Source: Yoonia maritima (GTDB lineage: Bacteria; Pseudomonadota; Alphaproteobacteria; Rhodobacterales; Rhodobacteraceae). From it: a stretch of 64,000 nt of DNA. This document shows positions 38,741 to 48,550 of this stretch, piece by piece (positions within the stretch are counted from its first letter, which is position 1; each line of letters opens with the position of its first letter). A program made the position numbers and the translations under genes. The DNA lies in NCBI RefSeq assembly GCF_002933395.1, contig NZ_PKFN01000014.1:84072-148071 (forward strand), in the 5' to 3' direction. The notes beneath the pieces were generated by a model that was not told the DNA's origin, ran no database searches, and worked only from the letters and a program-made list of their open reading frames with translations.

Positions 38741-40540
38741 ATGGAACATTACATCAAATCTTGGGCCGAAGTTGCCCCCCGTTTGGTCGCCGTCGCCGCA
38801 GGGCGCGCGCATGCTGATCTAGTCATTCGTGGCGGTAAATTGGTGAATGTCCAATCCCGCGAAATTTTGGATGGCTGGCAGGTTGCTGTGGCCGATGGGC
38901 GCTTTGCCTATGTTGGGCCAGACGCCAGCCATTGTATCGGTCCTGATACACAGGTGATCGACGCCGAAGGCCGTTATCTGATTCCCGGTCTGTGCGATGG
39001 CCACATGCATATCGAAAGCGGCATGCTAACCCCTGCTGAATTTGCAGCAGCAGTTATTCCGCACGGCACAACGACCATGTTCACCGATCCACATGAGATC
39101 GCGAATGTGCTTGGACTGCGCGGTGTGCGTATGATGCATGACGAAGCATTGATGCAGCCAGTGAATATCTACACGCAGATGCCGTCTTGTGCGCCCTCTG
39201 CCCCCGGTCTTGAAACCACAGGGTTTGAGATTTCCGCCGACGATGTGGCCGAGGCCATGTCGTGGCCCGGCATTATTGGTCTGGGTGAGATGATGAATTT
39301 CCCCGGTGTGATTAACGGCGACCCCCAGATGTTGGCGGAGATGGCAGCGACAATGAACGCGGGAAAAACCGTTGGTGGCCATTATGCGAGTCCTGACAAA
39401 GGTAATGCATTTGCGGCCTATGTTGCGGGCGGTGCGGCAGACGATCACGAAGGCACAGCCGAGGCTGACGCGATTGCACGTGTCCGTTTGGGTATGAAGT
39501 CGATGATGCGACTTGGCTCTGCTTGGTATGATGTCGAAAGTCAGATTACAGCGATCACTGAAAAGGGGCTTGATCCGCGCAACTTTATCCTTTGCACAGA
39601 TGATTGCCATTCGGGGACGTTGGTGAATGATGGTCATATGAACCGCGTTGTCCGCCATGCAATTGATTGCGGATGTGACCCGCTGATCGCGCTGCAAATG
39701 GCGACGATCAATACGGCCACTCATTTCGGGCTAGAGCGCGAATTGGGATCAATCGCGCCCGGTCGTCTGGCTGATGTGATTTTGACGTCTGATTTGAAAA
39801 CCTTGCCAATCGAGCATGTGATTGCCCGTGGTCAGACCGTTGCGATGGATGGCAAGATTACCGTGGATTGCCCGCATTACGATTGGCCCGCTGATGCACG
39901 CCAAACCGTGAATATGGGCAAGGCGCTGGGCGATGATGATTTCGCGATCCACGCGCCTGAGGGCGCGAATAGCGTTAAGGTCAAGGTGATCGGCGTTGTC
40001 GAAAATCAAGCTCCAACCGAAGCGCTGACTGCCGAACTTCCTGTTGTTGACGGGGTGGTCGAAGGCGAAGGTGATACCTATCAGATTGCATTGGTTGAGC
40101 GGCATCAGGGTACGGGTAAGGTCGTGAATGGCTTTGTTTCGGGCTTTGGATACACTGGCAAAATGGCGATGGCATCGACCGTGGCGCACGACAGCCACCA
40201 CATGATTGTTGTGGGGACAGACCGTGAAAACATGGCCGCCGCTGCAAACCGTTTGGGCGAAGTCGGCGGTGGTGTGACTGTTTGGAAAGACGGCAAAGAA
40301 CTGGCGTTGGTGGAATTACCTATTGCCGGATTGATGTCAGATAGTCCGGCAATCGACGTTGCGCGCAAGGCCGATGAAATGGTCGCCGCAATGGAGGCGT
40401 GCGGTTGTACCCTAAATAATGCCTATATGCAGCATTCGCTTTTGGCGCTTGTTGTCATCCCCTCGTTGCGGATCTCTGATCTGGGATTGGTGGATGTAGA
40501 GAAATTTGAGTTAACAGAACTGTTTGAGGACGACCTATGA
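38741..40540 (+). CDS. ade: Adenine deaminase
   Basis: A 599-residue amidohydrolase converting adenine to hypoxanthine. The metal-site motif is LCDGHMHIESGML near 92-104, followed by TMFTDPHEIANVLG, VGGHYASPDK, ILCTDDCHSGTL and NTATHFGLERELGSIAPGRLADVIL. C-terminal ade signatures are NGFVSGFGYTGKMAMASTVAHDSHHMIVVG and GGGVTVWKDG. The start ATG 38741 is chosen for the family N-terminus; one lies 24 bases upstream. The stop overlaps amn by four bases, making a purine-salvage operon. Confidence 0.94.
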   Translation: MEHYIKSWAEVAPRLVAVAAGRAHADLVIRGGKLVNVQSREILDGWQVAVADGRFAYVGPDASHCIGPDTQVIDAEGRYLIPGLCDGHMHIESGMLTPAEFAAAVIPHGTTTMFTDPHEIANVLGLRGVRMMHDEALMQPVNIYTQMPSCAPSAPGLETTGFEISADDVAEAMSWPGIIGLGEMMNFPGVINGDPQMLAEMAATMNAGKTVGGHYASPDKGNAFAAYVAGGAADDHEGTAEADAIARVRLGMKSMMRLGSAWYDVESQITAITEKGLDPRNFILCTDDCHSGTLVNDGHMNRVVRHAIDCGCDPLIALQMATINTATHFGLERELGSIAPGRLADVILTSDLKTLPIEHVIARGQTVAMDGKITVDCPHYDWPADARQTVNMGKALGDDDFAIHAPEGANSVKVKVIGVVENQAPTEALTAELPVVDGVVEGEGDTYQIALVERHQGTGKVVNGFVSGFGYTGKMAMASTVAHDSHHMIVVGTDRENMAAAANRLGEVGGGVTVWKDGKELALVELPIAGLMSDSPAIDVARKADEMVAAMEACGCTLNNAYMQHSLLALVVIPSLRISDLGLVDVEKFELTELFEDDL

Positions 40541-42018
40541 ATGATGAACAACAGGTCATTATCTGGACACCCGATGTGCCCGGACATGAAGCATTTACCG
40601 ACGCAAAAGCCGCAGTAAAGCGGCTACAAGAAATTTACGACACGGCAGTTACGTTTCTATCAAAAAGCTTTCAAGATGCTTTGGAACACGGTCAGCCAGA
40701 GGCACGTGTGCGTGCGTTTTATCCCGAAATCCGTCTTACAACGACGACCCATGCTAAGATGGATAGCCGTCTATCGTTTGGTCATGTGGCTGAACCCGGA
40801 ACTTACTCTACCACAGTTACCCGCCCCGATCTGTTTGAGGCCTATCTTGAACAGCAAATCCAACTGTTGTTGAACAGCCACGGCGTGCCTGTTGTCATCG
40901 GCGCGTCGGACACGGTTATGCCGGTGCATTTTGCTGCGGCGAATGATCCAGCACTGACTGTTCCCCAAGATGGGTCGATGGATTTTAACCTGCGTGACAA
41001 TTTCGATGTGCCTGACCTTAGCACCACGCATGATGCCATCGTGAACGGTGAAGGTTTCGCATATCCTGACGGTGCGCGCCCGCTTGCCCCGTTTACCGCG
41101 CAGCGCGTGGATTATTCATTGGCGCGTCTTTCGCACTATACCGCGACTGCTGCTGAACATTTTCAAAACCACATCTTATTCACGAACTATCAGTTCTACG
41201 TCGAAGAATTCGAAAGCTATGCGCGCCAGATGCTGGCAGACCCGCAAAGTGGCTATACGAGTTTTGTCAGTACTGGGAATGTTGAAATCACGGAATCAGA
41301 TGCGCCCCTGCCCGTTCCTGCGAAACTTCCCCAGATGCCAACGTATCATCTGAAACGGGCGAACGGCAGCGGGATCACTTTGGTGAACATCGGTGTCGGG
41401 CCTTCGAACGCTAAAACGGCCACGGACCACATCGCGGTTCTGCGCCCACATGCATGGTTGATGGTTGGTCACTGCGCTGGGCTACGCAATTCGCAACGAT
41501 TGGGTGATTTTGTTCTGGCGCACGCGTACCTACGTGAAGATCACGTGTTGGACGATGATCTTCCGGTTTGGGTGCCGATTCCTGCGCTGGCCGAAATTCA
41601 GATCGCGCTGGAAACAGCTGTTGCTGATGTGACCAAGCTTGAAGGTTATGAGCTAAAGCGGATCATGCGGACGGGTACTGTCGCAACCATTGATAACAGG
41701 AACTGGGAACTACGCGATCAATCGGGGCCAGTTCAGCGGTTGTCCCAATCGCGTGCTGTCGCACTAGATATGGAAAGCGCGACGATTGCCGCGAATGGTT
41801 TCCGATTCCGTGTACCCTATGGGACCTTGTTATGCGTCAGTGATAAACCGCTTCATGGAGAGCTGAAATTGCCCGGAATGGCATCAGAATTCTATAAAAC
41901 ACAGGTCGCTGCGCACTTGATGATTGGAATCCGTGCCATGGAAAGATTGCGTGAAATGCCGCTTGAGCGCATCCACAGCCGCAAATTACGCAGTTTTGAA
42001 GAGACAGCGTTCCTATAA
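40537..42018 (+). CDS. amn: AMP nucleosidase
   Basis: A 493-residue enzyme splitting AMP into adenine and ribose 5-phosphate. It has an N-terminal AMN domain (residues about 10-180, RVRAFYPEIRLTTTTHAKMDSRLSFGHV) and a C-terminal phosphorylase-fold domain with NIGVGPSNAKTATDHIAVLRPHAWLMVGHCAGLRNSQRLGDFVLAHAYLRED and VALDMESATIAANGF. Its product adenine is the substrate of the overlapping upstream ade gene, so the pair would convert AMP to hypoxanthine. Confidence 0.95.
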   Translation: MNDEQQVIIWTPDVPGHEAFTDAKAAVKRLQEIYDTAVTFLSKSFQDALEHGQPEARVRAFYPEIRLTTTTHAKMDSRLSFGHVAEPGTYSTTVTRPDLFEAYLEQQIQLLLNSHGVPVVIGASDTVMPVHFAAANDPALTVPQDGSMDFNLRDNFDVPDLSTTHDAIVNGEGFAYPDGARPLAPFTAQRVDYSLARLSHYTATAAEHFQNHILFTNYQFYVEEFESYARQMLADPQSGYTSFVSTGNVEITESDAPLPVPAKLPQMPTYHLKRANGSGITLVNIGVGPSNAKTATDHIAVLRPHAWLMVGHCAGLRNSQRLGDFVLAHAYLREDHVLDDDLPVWVPIPALAEIQIALETAVADVTKLEGYELKRIMRTGTVATIDNRNWELRDQSGPVQRLSQSRAVALDMESATIAANGFRFRVPYGTLLCVSDKPLHGELKLPGMASEFYKTQVAAHLMIGIRAMERLREMPLERIHSRKLRSFEETAFL

Positions 42019-42149
42019 CGGGTCAAAAACGCGCGAAATGTCGCTATTTTCACTGAAAATGATACACTAATCGTTGTGGTACCCCACAACATAACGTTAA
42101 ATGCGCGGGTAGAGGCCCTATAGTTCGGGCAAATAAGGGAGACCAGAAA

Positions 42150-42440
42150 ATGGCGACTAAACCACTAACGAAAGCGCAACTCGTTGCTGCACTTGCCGAA
42201 GAAACTGGCATGGATAAAAAAGCAGCAGGCGCTGCACTGGACGCCGTGACTGGCATCATCACCAAAGAAGTAGCTGGCGGCGGCGCTGTTACTCTTCCTG
42301 GTGTTGGTAAAATCTATTGCCGTGAACGCCCAGAGCGTATGGTTCGCAACCCTGCCACAGGCGAGCAAATCAAAAAAGAAGCCGACAAGGTTGTCAAAAT
42401 GACAATCGCAAAAGCGCTGAAAGACAGCGTAAACGGCTAA
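42150..42440 (+). CDS. HU-family DNA-binding protein
   Basis: A 96-residue histone-like protein with LTKAQLVAALAEETGMDKKAAGAALDAV and the beta-arm GVGKIYCRERPERMVRNPATGEQIKKEA. It bends DNA and organises the nucleoid. A ribosome site AAGGGAGACC precedes the ATG and a strong terminator follows. Confidence 0.95.
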   Translation: MATKPLTKAQLVAALAEETGMDKKAAGAALDAVTGIITKEVAGGGAVTLPGVGKIYCRERPERMVRNPATGEQIKKEADKVVKMTIAKALKDSVNG

Positions 42441-42472
42441 GTCATTTGGCTACGCGCCGAATGCGAGGTTAT

Positions 42473-42506
42473 AAAAGGGTCGCCTGACTGGGTGGCCCTT
42501 TTTTTA
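42473..42506 (+). terminator. Rho-independent terminator after the HU gene
   Basis: The arms AAAAGGGTCGCC (42473-42484) and GGTGGCCCTTTT (42491-42502) pair with two G-T wobbles, and the T run continues to 42506. Confidence 0.85.
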
Positions 42507-42571
42507 TTCAAAAATTTCGACGGAAATTGTGGCTGCATACGTATCATGCTTCGAATAACGGAGAACGACCG

Positions 42572-43660
42572 ATGCAAATCACAAAAACCAAACTTGCCGC
42601 GTCAGCCGCTATCGCGGTTTTGGTCCCCACTGCCTTTTCAGTTTTTGCGCAAGGAGGTGGTCCAGCAGGTGAAACGGTTGCATTTGAAATGGCCGAATCC
42701 ATTAATGTATCCGAGATTGATGCGACTGCCGAAAATATTGTCGCGGCTGCAAACGCGTTTTTGGACACACTTTCTGCCGCTCAGCGCGATGCGGTAATCT
42801 ATGCCTTTGATGACAATGAACAACGTGCGCGGTGGTCCAACTTTCCAACCAGCTTTGTACCGCGTGGCGGGTTAATGCGTGGTGACTTGGATGATGCGCA
42901 AAACGCGGCTCTTGATGCGTTGCTTTCTGTGGTTCTGAGCGCTGACGGGGTGCGTAACGCGAATTTGCAGATGGCGGCGGATGACACGCTTGTTGGCGGT
43001 GACGGTCCGCCTGCGAATTTTGGTAGCGCATATTATTATGTATCGTTTGTCGGTACGCCTGCAACAGATGCGCCTTGGTTATTTCAGTTTGGTGGTCATC
43101 ACCTCGCGATCAACGCGACCTTTGTAGGCGCGCAGGCTTCGTTTTCGCCAATGTTGACAGGTGGTCAGCCACTGACTGTCGAATACGAGGGCGAAAGCGT
43201 TTATATCACCCAAGAGGAGGTCACAGCGGCACATACGTTTCTTGATACGTTAGATGCCGAGCAAAAGGCCGTCGCAGTACGTGGTACGTCGCCGGTTGAG
43301 CTATTGCTTGGACCGGGGGCCTATGGAACCACAGTCGCCCCCGAGGGTATTCGCGGGGCTGATCTAACCGATGTACAAAAAGAGGCGCTGTTAGATTTAA
43401 TCGCAGTTCGTATTGGTCAGTTCAACGCACGTGATTTTACCGCCAAAATGGAAACCGTACGCGCAGATATCGACGACACTTATTTTGGCTGGTGGGGATC
43501 TGTCGATACGTTTGGCGACGCTTACTTTCGGGTGACTGGTCCTGAAATCGTATTGGAATATGCACCCCAAGGTTTGGGTGGCGATCTGACGGAACATACG
43601 CACAACATGTATCGTGATCCGACAAATGACTATGGGACTGCTTGGATTGCGAGCCAATAA
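42572..43660 (+). CDS. Exported DUF3500 protein
   Basis: A 362-residue protein with signal peptide MQITKTKLAASAAIAVLVPTAFSVFA. The body matches DUF3500: repeated helical segments (AANAFLDTLSAAQRDAVIYAF near 55 and AAHTFLDTLDAEQKAVAV near 235), a PWLFQFGGHHLAINATF core and a C-terminal HTHNMYRDPTNDYGTAW. The two related segments suggest an internal duplication. Function is unknown. The next gene starts three bases after its stop and is probably its partner. Confidence 0.85.
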   Translation: MQITKTKLAASAAIAVLVPTAFSVFAQGGGPAGETVAFEMAESINVSEIDATAENIVAAANAFLDTLSAAQRDAVIYAFDDNEQRARWSNFPTSFVPRGGLMRGDLDDAQNAALDALLSVVLSADGVRNANLQMAADDTLVGGDGPPANFGSAYYYVSFVGTPATDAPWLFQFGGHHLAINATFVGAQASFSPMLTGGQPLTVEYEGESVYITQEEVTAAHTFLDTLDAEQKAVAVRGTSPVELLLGPGAYGTTVAPEGIRGADLTDVQKEALLDLIAVRIGQFNARDFTAKMETVRADIDDTYFGWWGSVDTFGDAYFRVTGPEIVLEYAPQGLGGDLTEHTHNMYRDPTNDYGTAWIASQ

Positions 43661-43663
43661 CCG

Positions 43664-44197
43664 ATGCGTCATTTATTCTTATTGTTGATGCTTGCCGCAC
43701 CTATCGGTGCGGCGGCCCATCCCCATGCTGATGTTCAGCAACAAGTTCTGATTTCGATTGGCCGTACCGAAGCCGTATTGACGTACCTCGTTGTCCCTTC
43801 AACAGAAGACGGCGGACACATGTTCGATCATATGGACACCGACGGCGATGGAACATTGGTTGCAGTTGAACAGAATGCATTCGTCAGCATGTTGCTGGAT
43901 CAGACCGATTTGGTAATCGACGGTAAGCGCGTTAATTTGGAACACAACAGTGTTGAAATCCCAGAACGCAGTGAAATGAAATTGGGTACTGGTTTGATCA
44001 CTGTGACGGCAAGCACGCCATTGGTGCTTGGGGCCGAGGTTGAACATCGTGTTTCGTTGGACGTTCGATATGATAGTTTTGTCGACGGTTGGTACCTTCA
44101 ACCGTTTTACTTTTCCGACATCACCGAAGGTGACAGCCTGCCCGTTTTGAACCGTCCCGAAGGCTCCACAATTGAGCTGCTGATTCCAGCGCAGTGA
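43664..44197 (+). CDS. Exported single EF-hand protein
   Basis: A 177-residue protein with signal MRHLFLLLMLAAPIGAAA, then HPHADVQQQVLISIG. DTDGDGTLVAVE near residue 60 is a canonical twelve-residue EF-hand loop with Asp at 1, 3 and 5 and Glu at 12. The remainder looks like beta strands. It is translationally linked to the DUF3500 gene. Calcium binding is expected; the function is unknown. Confidence 0.78.
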   Translation: MRHLFLLLMLAAPIGAAAHPHADVQQQVLISIGRTEAVLTYLVVPSTEDGGHMFDHMDTDGDGTLVAVEQNAFVSMLLDQTDLVIDGKRVNLEHNSVEIPERSEMKLGTGLITVTASTPLVLGAEVEHRVSLDVRYDSFVDGWYLQPFYFSDITEGDSLPVLNRPEGSTIELLIPAQ

Positions 44198-44274
44198 TTG
44201 TATGGAGTCGCACCGATACAATATAAGTTCTTGTCTGGATTGACGTTTCCTGACGGTTGGGCAAACGTCGCAGC

Positions 44275-45150
44275 ATGGATATCAAAGCAATTCTTATGGG
44301 GCTCGCCTTTGCGGCGATGTGGTCTTCGGCGTTCACTTCTGCCCGTGTAATTGTTGAATATGCACCGCCGTTGACAGCCTTGGCTTTGCGATTTCTTGTA
44401 TCTGGATTGCTGGGTATCTTGATCGCACTTGCGATTGGGCAAACTGCCCGGCTTAGCCGCCGTCAATGGTTGGGTGTGCTTGTCTTTGGGCTTTGTCAAA
44501 ATGCGCTTTATCTAGGTATGAATTTTGTTGCGATGCAGACTGTACCTGCGTCGCTAGCGGCAATTATCGCGTCCACCATGCCATTGTTGGTCGCGCTTGT
44601 TGGTTGGGTCATCTTTGGCAACAAGGTAAAGCCGCTTGGTCTTATGGGGTTGATCGCTGGCGTGATTGGCGTTGCTCTGATCATGGGTGCAAGGCTGCAA
44701 GGTGGCGTCGACATGTTTGGCCTAATCCTATGCGTGATCGGTGTTGTTTCTTTAACGATAGCTACACTTGCTGTTCTAGGCGCGTCATCGGGCGGTAATG
44801 TATTGATGATCGTCGGGCTGCAAATGCTGGTCGGCGCCACGATCCTCGCGGTGCCTGCCGTCATATTGGAAGACTGGGCCGTTACGTGGAATTGGCAGTT
44901 GATCGTTGCTTTTCTTTATACGACGTTGGTTCCCGGTCTTGCCGCGACTTGGGTTTGGTTCATGTTGGTCGGGCGGATTGGTGCGGTAAAAGCGTCAACC
45001 TTCCACTTCCTCAACCCGTTTTTAGGCGTGGCTATCGCGGCCGCCCTGTTGGGCGAAACCATTGGTTGGTTGGACGTCATCGGCGTTGCGATTATTGCAG
45101 GCGGTATTCTAGCGGTGCAGTTGTCAAAGCAGCCCGCTACCAACCACTAA
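44275..45150 (+). CDS. EamA-family (DMT) transporter
   Basis: A 291-residue inner-membrane protein with ten predicted helices forming two EamA repeats. Repeat one contains MWSSAFTSARVIVEYAPPLTALALRFLVSG, and repeat two starts near residue 150. The MDIKAILMGLAFAAMWSSAF start at 44275 fits the family. The substrate cannot be told from sequence. Its 3' end overlaps the convergent HD-domain gene by 14 bases. Confidence 0.88.
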   Translation: MDIKAILMGLAFAAMWSSAFTSARVIVEYAPPLTALALRFLVSGLLGILIALAIGQTARLSRRQWLGVLVFGLCQNALYLGMNFVAMQTVPASLAAIIASTMPLLVALVGWVIFGNKVKPLGLMGLIAGVIGVALIMGARLQGGVDMFGLILCVIGVVSLTIATLAVLGASSGGNVLMIVGLQMLVGATILAVPAVILEDWAVTWNWQLIVAFLYTTLVPGLAATWVWFMLVGRIGAVKASTFHFLNPFLGVAIAAALLGETIGWLDVIGVAIIAGGILAVQLSKQPATNH

Positions 45151-45784
45151 CCGGAACATCAAGCTCAGTCGCTAAATCTTCCAAATAACGGCGCAAAACC
45201 CCAGCCCGTTCATTTGCCAATTCTCGTCCAGCAGCTGTTTGCATCGTCGCTGGAAGGCGCAATAGCTTTTCAGCAAAGTGATCGACGGCATATGTTTGGT
45301 CATCGCGTGGGCGTGATACAGAAAACGGATCTTCGAAATGAAACAATGGCCGGCTAAGCGCACCGGAAACTGCAAAGCAACGTGCAAGGCCGATTGCACC
45401 CAATGCCTCTATTCGGTCGGCATCCTGCAAAATCTTTGCTTCCAAAGTTTCGGGCGGAATGTTCGCCGAGAAGCTGTGTGCAATGATCGCATGGCAGGTC
45501 GCATCAATTTGATCCGCGCGAAGCCCAAGGTCACGCAGCAAAGGCGTGGATTTTTCTGCTGACAAAAGCGAAGCCTTTGCACGATCTGGGTGTGACTTTG
45601 GAAGATTTACAAGGTCGTGCAGGTACGCGGCAGCAAGTAACACAGTGCGGTCGCATGGTGCTTCACGGTCTGCGATCAGTGTCGCGTTGCGCCAAACACG
45701 ATGTAGGTGGCCGAGATCGTGTGCCGCATCTGTCGAGGCATGTTCCTAGACATAACGAACTAGCGTATCTCGGAGTTGGTTCAC
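45137..45784 (-). pseudogene. HD-domain phosphohydrolase gene with in-frame amber codon 13
   Basis: From a GTG at 45784 (overlapping the aroC stop as GTGA) the frame reads [12 protein letters not shown], then TAG at 45748-45746, then continues as EHASTDAAHDLGHLHRVWRNA and VLLAAAYLHDLVNLPKSHPDRAKAS. The residues just after the stop (HDLGHLHRVW) and the YLHDL motif supply the conserved His and Asp residues of the YedJ-like HD phosphohydrolase family, so the region downstream of the stop is still conserved. A later GTG at 45643 could start a 168-residue product but would omit the first metal-binding His region. It is either a recent nonsense mutation, a read-through gene, or a sequence error. 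Confidence 0.7.
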
Positions 45785-46884
45785 CCGATTTTGCCGCGAA
45801 TGCCGCCGGTTTGACCGCGGTCTAGCAGTAAGTGGTCAAGGATCACGCAGGCCATCATTGCCTCGCCTACTGGAACGGCGCGGATGCCGACACATGGGTC
45901 GTGGCGGCCTTTGGTGACGACTTCCATCGGTGATCCATCCATGCGGATTGATTTGCGTGGGGACAGGATGGATGAAGTCGGTTTTACGGCAAAGCGCACG
46001 ACGATATCCTGCCCGGTACTGATCCCACCAAGGATACCACCGGCGTGGTTTGAACTGTATTCAGGGCCATTTGGACCCATGAAAATTTCGTCTGCGTTGT
46101 CGCGGCCGGTCAGCGCCGCTGCGGCCATGCCTTCACCGATTTCGACGCCTTTAACCGCGTTGATCGACATCATCGCAGCGGACAAATCAGTGTCTAACTT
46201 GGCATAAACGGGTGCGCCAATGCCTGCGGGGACGCCACGTGCCACGACTTCGATAATCGCACCGACAGAGTTGTGATCGTCTTTGCGTAGCCACGCCAGA
46301 TAGTCGTTCCATTCGGCTGCGGCATCTGCGTCTGGGCAGAAGAAATCGTTTTGATCAATCTGGTCCCAATCGACTTTAGATCGGTCGATCTGTTTGGCAC
46401 CCATTTGGGTCATGTACCCTTTGATCTGCACATTCGGGGCAATCGCTTTGATCGCTTCGCGTGCAACCCCGCCAGCTGCAACGCGGGCAGCTGTTTCACG
46501 TGCCGAAGATCGCCCACCACCGCGATAATCACGGATGCCGTATTTCTGGTGATAGGTGATATCGGCGTGACCGGGACGGAAGGTGTTGGCGATGTCGCCG
46601 TAGTCTTTTGACCGCTGATCGGTGTTGCGGATCATGAGCTGAATGGGTGTGCCTGTCGATTTGCCTTCGAACACGCCAGATAGAATTTCGACCGCATCGG
46701 CTTCGTTCCGTTGGGTCGTGTTTTTGTTCAGACCGGGGCGGCGTTTATCTAGCCATTGCTGAAGCATTGCCGCGTCAATTGGAACGCCGGGGGGGCATCC
46801 ATCGACCGTTGCACCCAACGCGGGCCCGTGGCTTTCGCCCCAAGTTGTGAACCGAAATAGATGACCGAAACTGTTGATCGACAT
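45781..46884 (-). CDS. aroC: Chorismate synthase
   Basis: A 367-residue FMN-dependent enzyme making chorismate, the last shikimate step. Signatures are [29 protein letters not shown] at the start, the basic stretch [58 protein letters not shown] and [30 protein letters not shown] half-parS-like sequence at 46492 lies inside it but is not a full site. Confidence 0.97.
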   Translation of the reverse strand: MSINSFGHLFRFTTWGESHGPALGATVDGCPPGVPIDAAMLQQWLDKRRPGLNKNTTQRNEADAVEILSGVFEGKSTGTPIQLMIRNTDQRSKDYGDIANTFRPGHADITYHQKYGIRDYRGGGRSSARETAARVAAGGVAREAIKAIAPNVQIKGYMTQMGAKQIDRSKVDWDQIDQNDFFCPDADAAAEWNDYLAWLRKDDHNSVGAIIEVVARGVPAGIGAPVYAKLDTDLSAAMMSINAVKGVEIGEGMAAAALTGRDNADEIFMGPNGPEYSSNHAGGILGGISTGQDIVVRFAVKPTSSILSPRKSIRMDGSPMEVVTKGRHDPCVGIRAVPVGEAMMACVILDHLLLDRGQTGGIRGKIG

Positions 46885-47018
46885 ATGCGCGCCTCTTTGA
46901 TTGCAACCCGGTTACAGGAAGGCCAGCGTTTGTTCAATCTTGGTTGGATAATGCGCTGGATTTTGAGAATTGAAAAAACTGTGCCAGTCTCAACCCTAAG
47001 AATAAAAGGGAGAGTGAA

Positions 47019-48341
47019 ATGACAACTGAAACGCATGGCGCCCACGGCATGTCGCTAACGATGAAGATCATGATCGCGATGGGTGCCGGGATCGTAGTTG
47101 GTGTGATATTTAACCAAATCAACAATAACTTTATCAATACTCAGATCGTTGCCGGCCTGTTTGGCATGATCGGCAAGATGTTCGTGAACGCCCTAAAAAT
47201 GCTGGTTGTTCCGTTGGTGTTTTTCTCGCTTTTGGGTGGGGTTACGGGCATCGGTGATGTTCGTGTCTTGGGTCGTGTTGGCACCAAGTCGTTCTTTCTA
47301 TACCTCGCGACGACTGCGCTTGCGATTACCATCGCCATTGCGCTGGCGTCATTGATTGGCCCGGGTAAGGGTTTTGATATGCAAGGCATTGATACGTCTG
47401 GCGTGACCGGGCGCGAGGCCCCGACGGTATGGAGCGTCTTTGCAAATATCGTACCGACCAACCCAATTGCAGCCTTTGCCAATGGCGAAATGCTGCAGGT
47501 AATCTTTTATACTGTCGTTCTGGGCGTCGCCGTTTTGATGCTTGGTGCGAAATCCGAAGGTTTCATTGCTGCGTGTAGCTATATGAATGACCTGATGATG
47601 AAGGTCGTCGCGATTGTTATGCATTTTGCGCCTTATGGTGTGTTCTGTCTGATCGCCAAGACTTTTGCCGAACAGGGCATCGGGCTTTTCATTCCGGTTA
47701 TGGCTTATGTCATCACGCTGGTTGCGGCGTTGTTCATTCACCTGTTCATCACGCTACCAACGATGTTGAAGGTGTTGGCCGGGCTGAACCCGCTCACGTT
47801 TATGCGCAAAATGCGTCCGGCGCAGATTTTTGCGTTTTCAACGGCAAGTTCGAACGCGACTATCCCAGTGACCTACCGTTCCGTTACCGAACGTGTGGGG
47901 GTGGATAAATCTATCGCGTCGTTCTGCATCCCGTTTGGTGCAACGATCAATATGGACGGGACCGCGATCATGCAGGGTGTCGCCACGGTGTTCTTGGCCA
48001 ATGTTTATGCCATTGATTTGGGGCTTGGCGGTTACCTGACCGTGATCGGCATGGCGGTTTTAGCATCTATCGGTACAGCGGGTGTCCCCGGTGTTGGGCT
48101 GGTTATGCTGACCATGGTGCTTAGCCAAGTTGGTCTGCCGATTGAGGGTATCGCCATCATCCTAGGTGTCGATCGTTTGATGGATATGATCCGTACGGCC
48201 GTGAATATCACCGGCGATGCGGTGGTCACTTCTATCGTTGCCAAAGGTGAAGGCAAAATCGACCTTGATGTCTTTAACGACCCAGATGCGGGTATCGTTG
48301 ATGATGATGAAGTTGAAATGCCACATGGCCACGCGGCCTGA
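47019..48341 (+). CDS. Dicarboxylate/amino acid:cation symporter (DAACS family)
   Basis: A 440-residue glutamate-transporter-fold symporter. Features are KMLVVPLVFFSLLGGV, the first re-entrant loop FSTASSNATIPVTYRSV (serine-rich motif), FCIPFGATINMDGTAIMQGVATVFLAN (cation-binding NMDGT) and GTAGVPGVGLVMLTMVL. The C-terminal tail is acidic and His-rich. It likely imports C4-dicarboxylates or glutamate/aspartate. AAAAGGGAGAG precedes the ATG, and a terminator follows 20 bases after the stop. Confidence 0.9.
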   Translation: MTTETHGAHGMSLTMKIMIAMGAGIVVGVIFNQINNNFINTQIVAGLFGMIGKMFVNALKMLVVPLVFFSLLGGVTGIGDVRVLGRVGTKSFFLYLATTALAITIAIALASLIGPGKGFDMQGIDTSGVTGREAPTVWSVFANIVPTNPIAAFANGEMLQVIFYTVVLGVAVLMLGAKSEGFIAACSYMNDLMMKVVAIVMHFAPYGVFCLIAKTFAEQGIGLFIPVMAYVITLVAALFIHLFITLPTMLKVLAGLNPLTFMRKMRPAQIFAFSTASSNATIPVTYRSVTERVGVDKSIASFCIPFGATINMDGTAIMQGVATVFLANVYAIDLGLGGYLTVIGMAVLASIGTAGVPGVGLVMLTMVLSQVGLPIEGIAIILGVDRLMDMIRTAVNITGDAVVTSIVAKGEGKIDLDVFNDPDAGIVDDDEVEMPHGHAA

Positions 48342-48360
48342 TCGATAATCGTTTTGGGAC

Positions 48361-48390
48361 AAGGGTCGCAGCAAAATCTGCGGCCCTTTT
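48361..48390 (+). terminator. Rho-independent terminator after the symporter gene
   Basis: The arms AAGGGTCGCAG (48361-48371) and CTGCGGCCCTT (48378-48388) form a GC-rich stem with one mismatch/wobble, followed by TT. It separates the symporter from the thiamine riboswitch 29 bases on. Confidence 0.75.
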
Positions 48391-48418
48391 CATTTGCCCG
48401 GCCAGCGCGTATTCAACG

Positions 48419-48504
48419 CATACCTCGGGGGGCCAGCAATGGCTGAGATGCGCAAGCGGACCCGTTGAACCTGAACCGGTTAAGACCGGCGGAGGGAAGG
48501 TATG
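48419..48504 (+). ncRNA. TPP riboswitch (THI element)
   Basis: The conserved cores CTGAGATGCGCAAG and ACCCGTTGAACCTGAACC (pyrimidine- and pyrophosphate-sensing helices) are present, with GACCGGCGGAGGGAAGG at the 3' side. CATACCT (48419-48425) pairs with AGGTATG (48498-48504) as P1. It lies 46 bases before the thiB start and is expected to switch off thiBPQ when thiamine pyrophosphate is plentiful. Confidence 0.95.
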
Positions 48505-48550
48505 GCAATCGCGCTATCCCCCAATCCGCCCGTCGCATTTGGAGGATACG

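Noticed and set aside
46492..46507. A parS-like sequence TGTTTCACGTGCCGAA in aroC
   Set aside because: Only the left 11 bases match and the palindrome is broken (12 of 16 positions); it is probably coincidental coding sequence.
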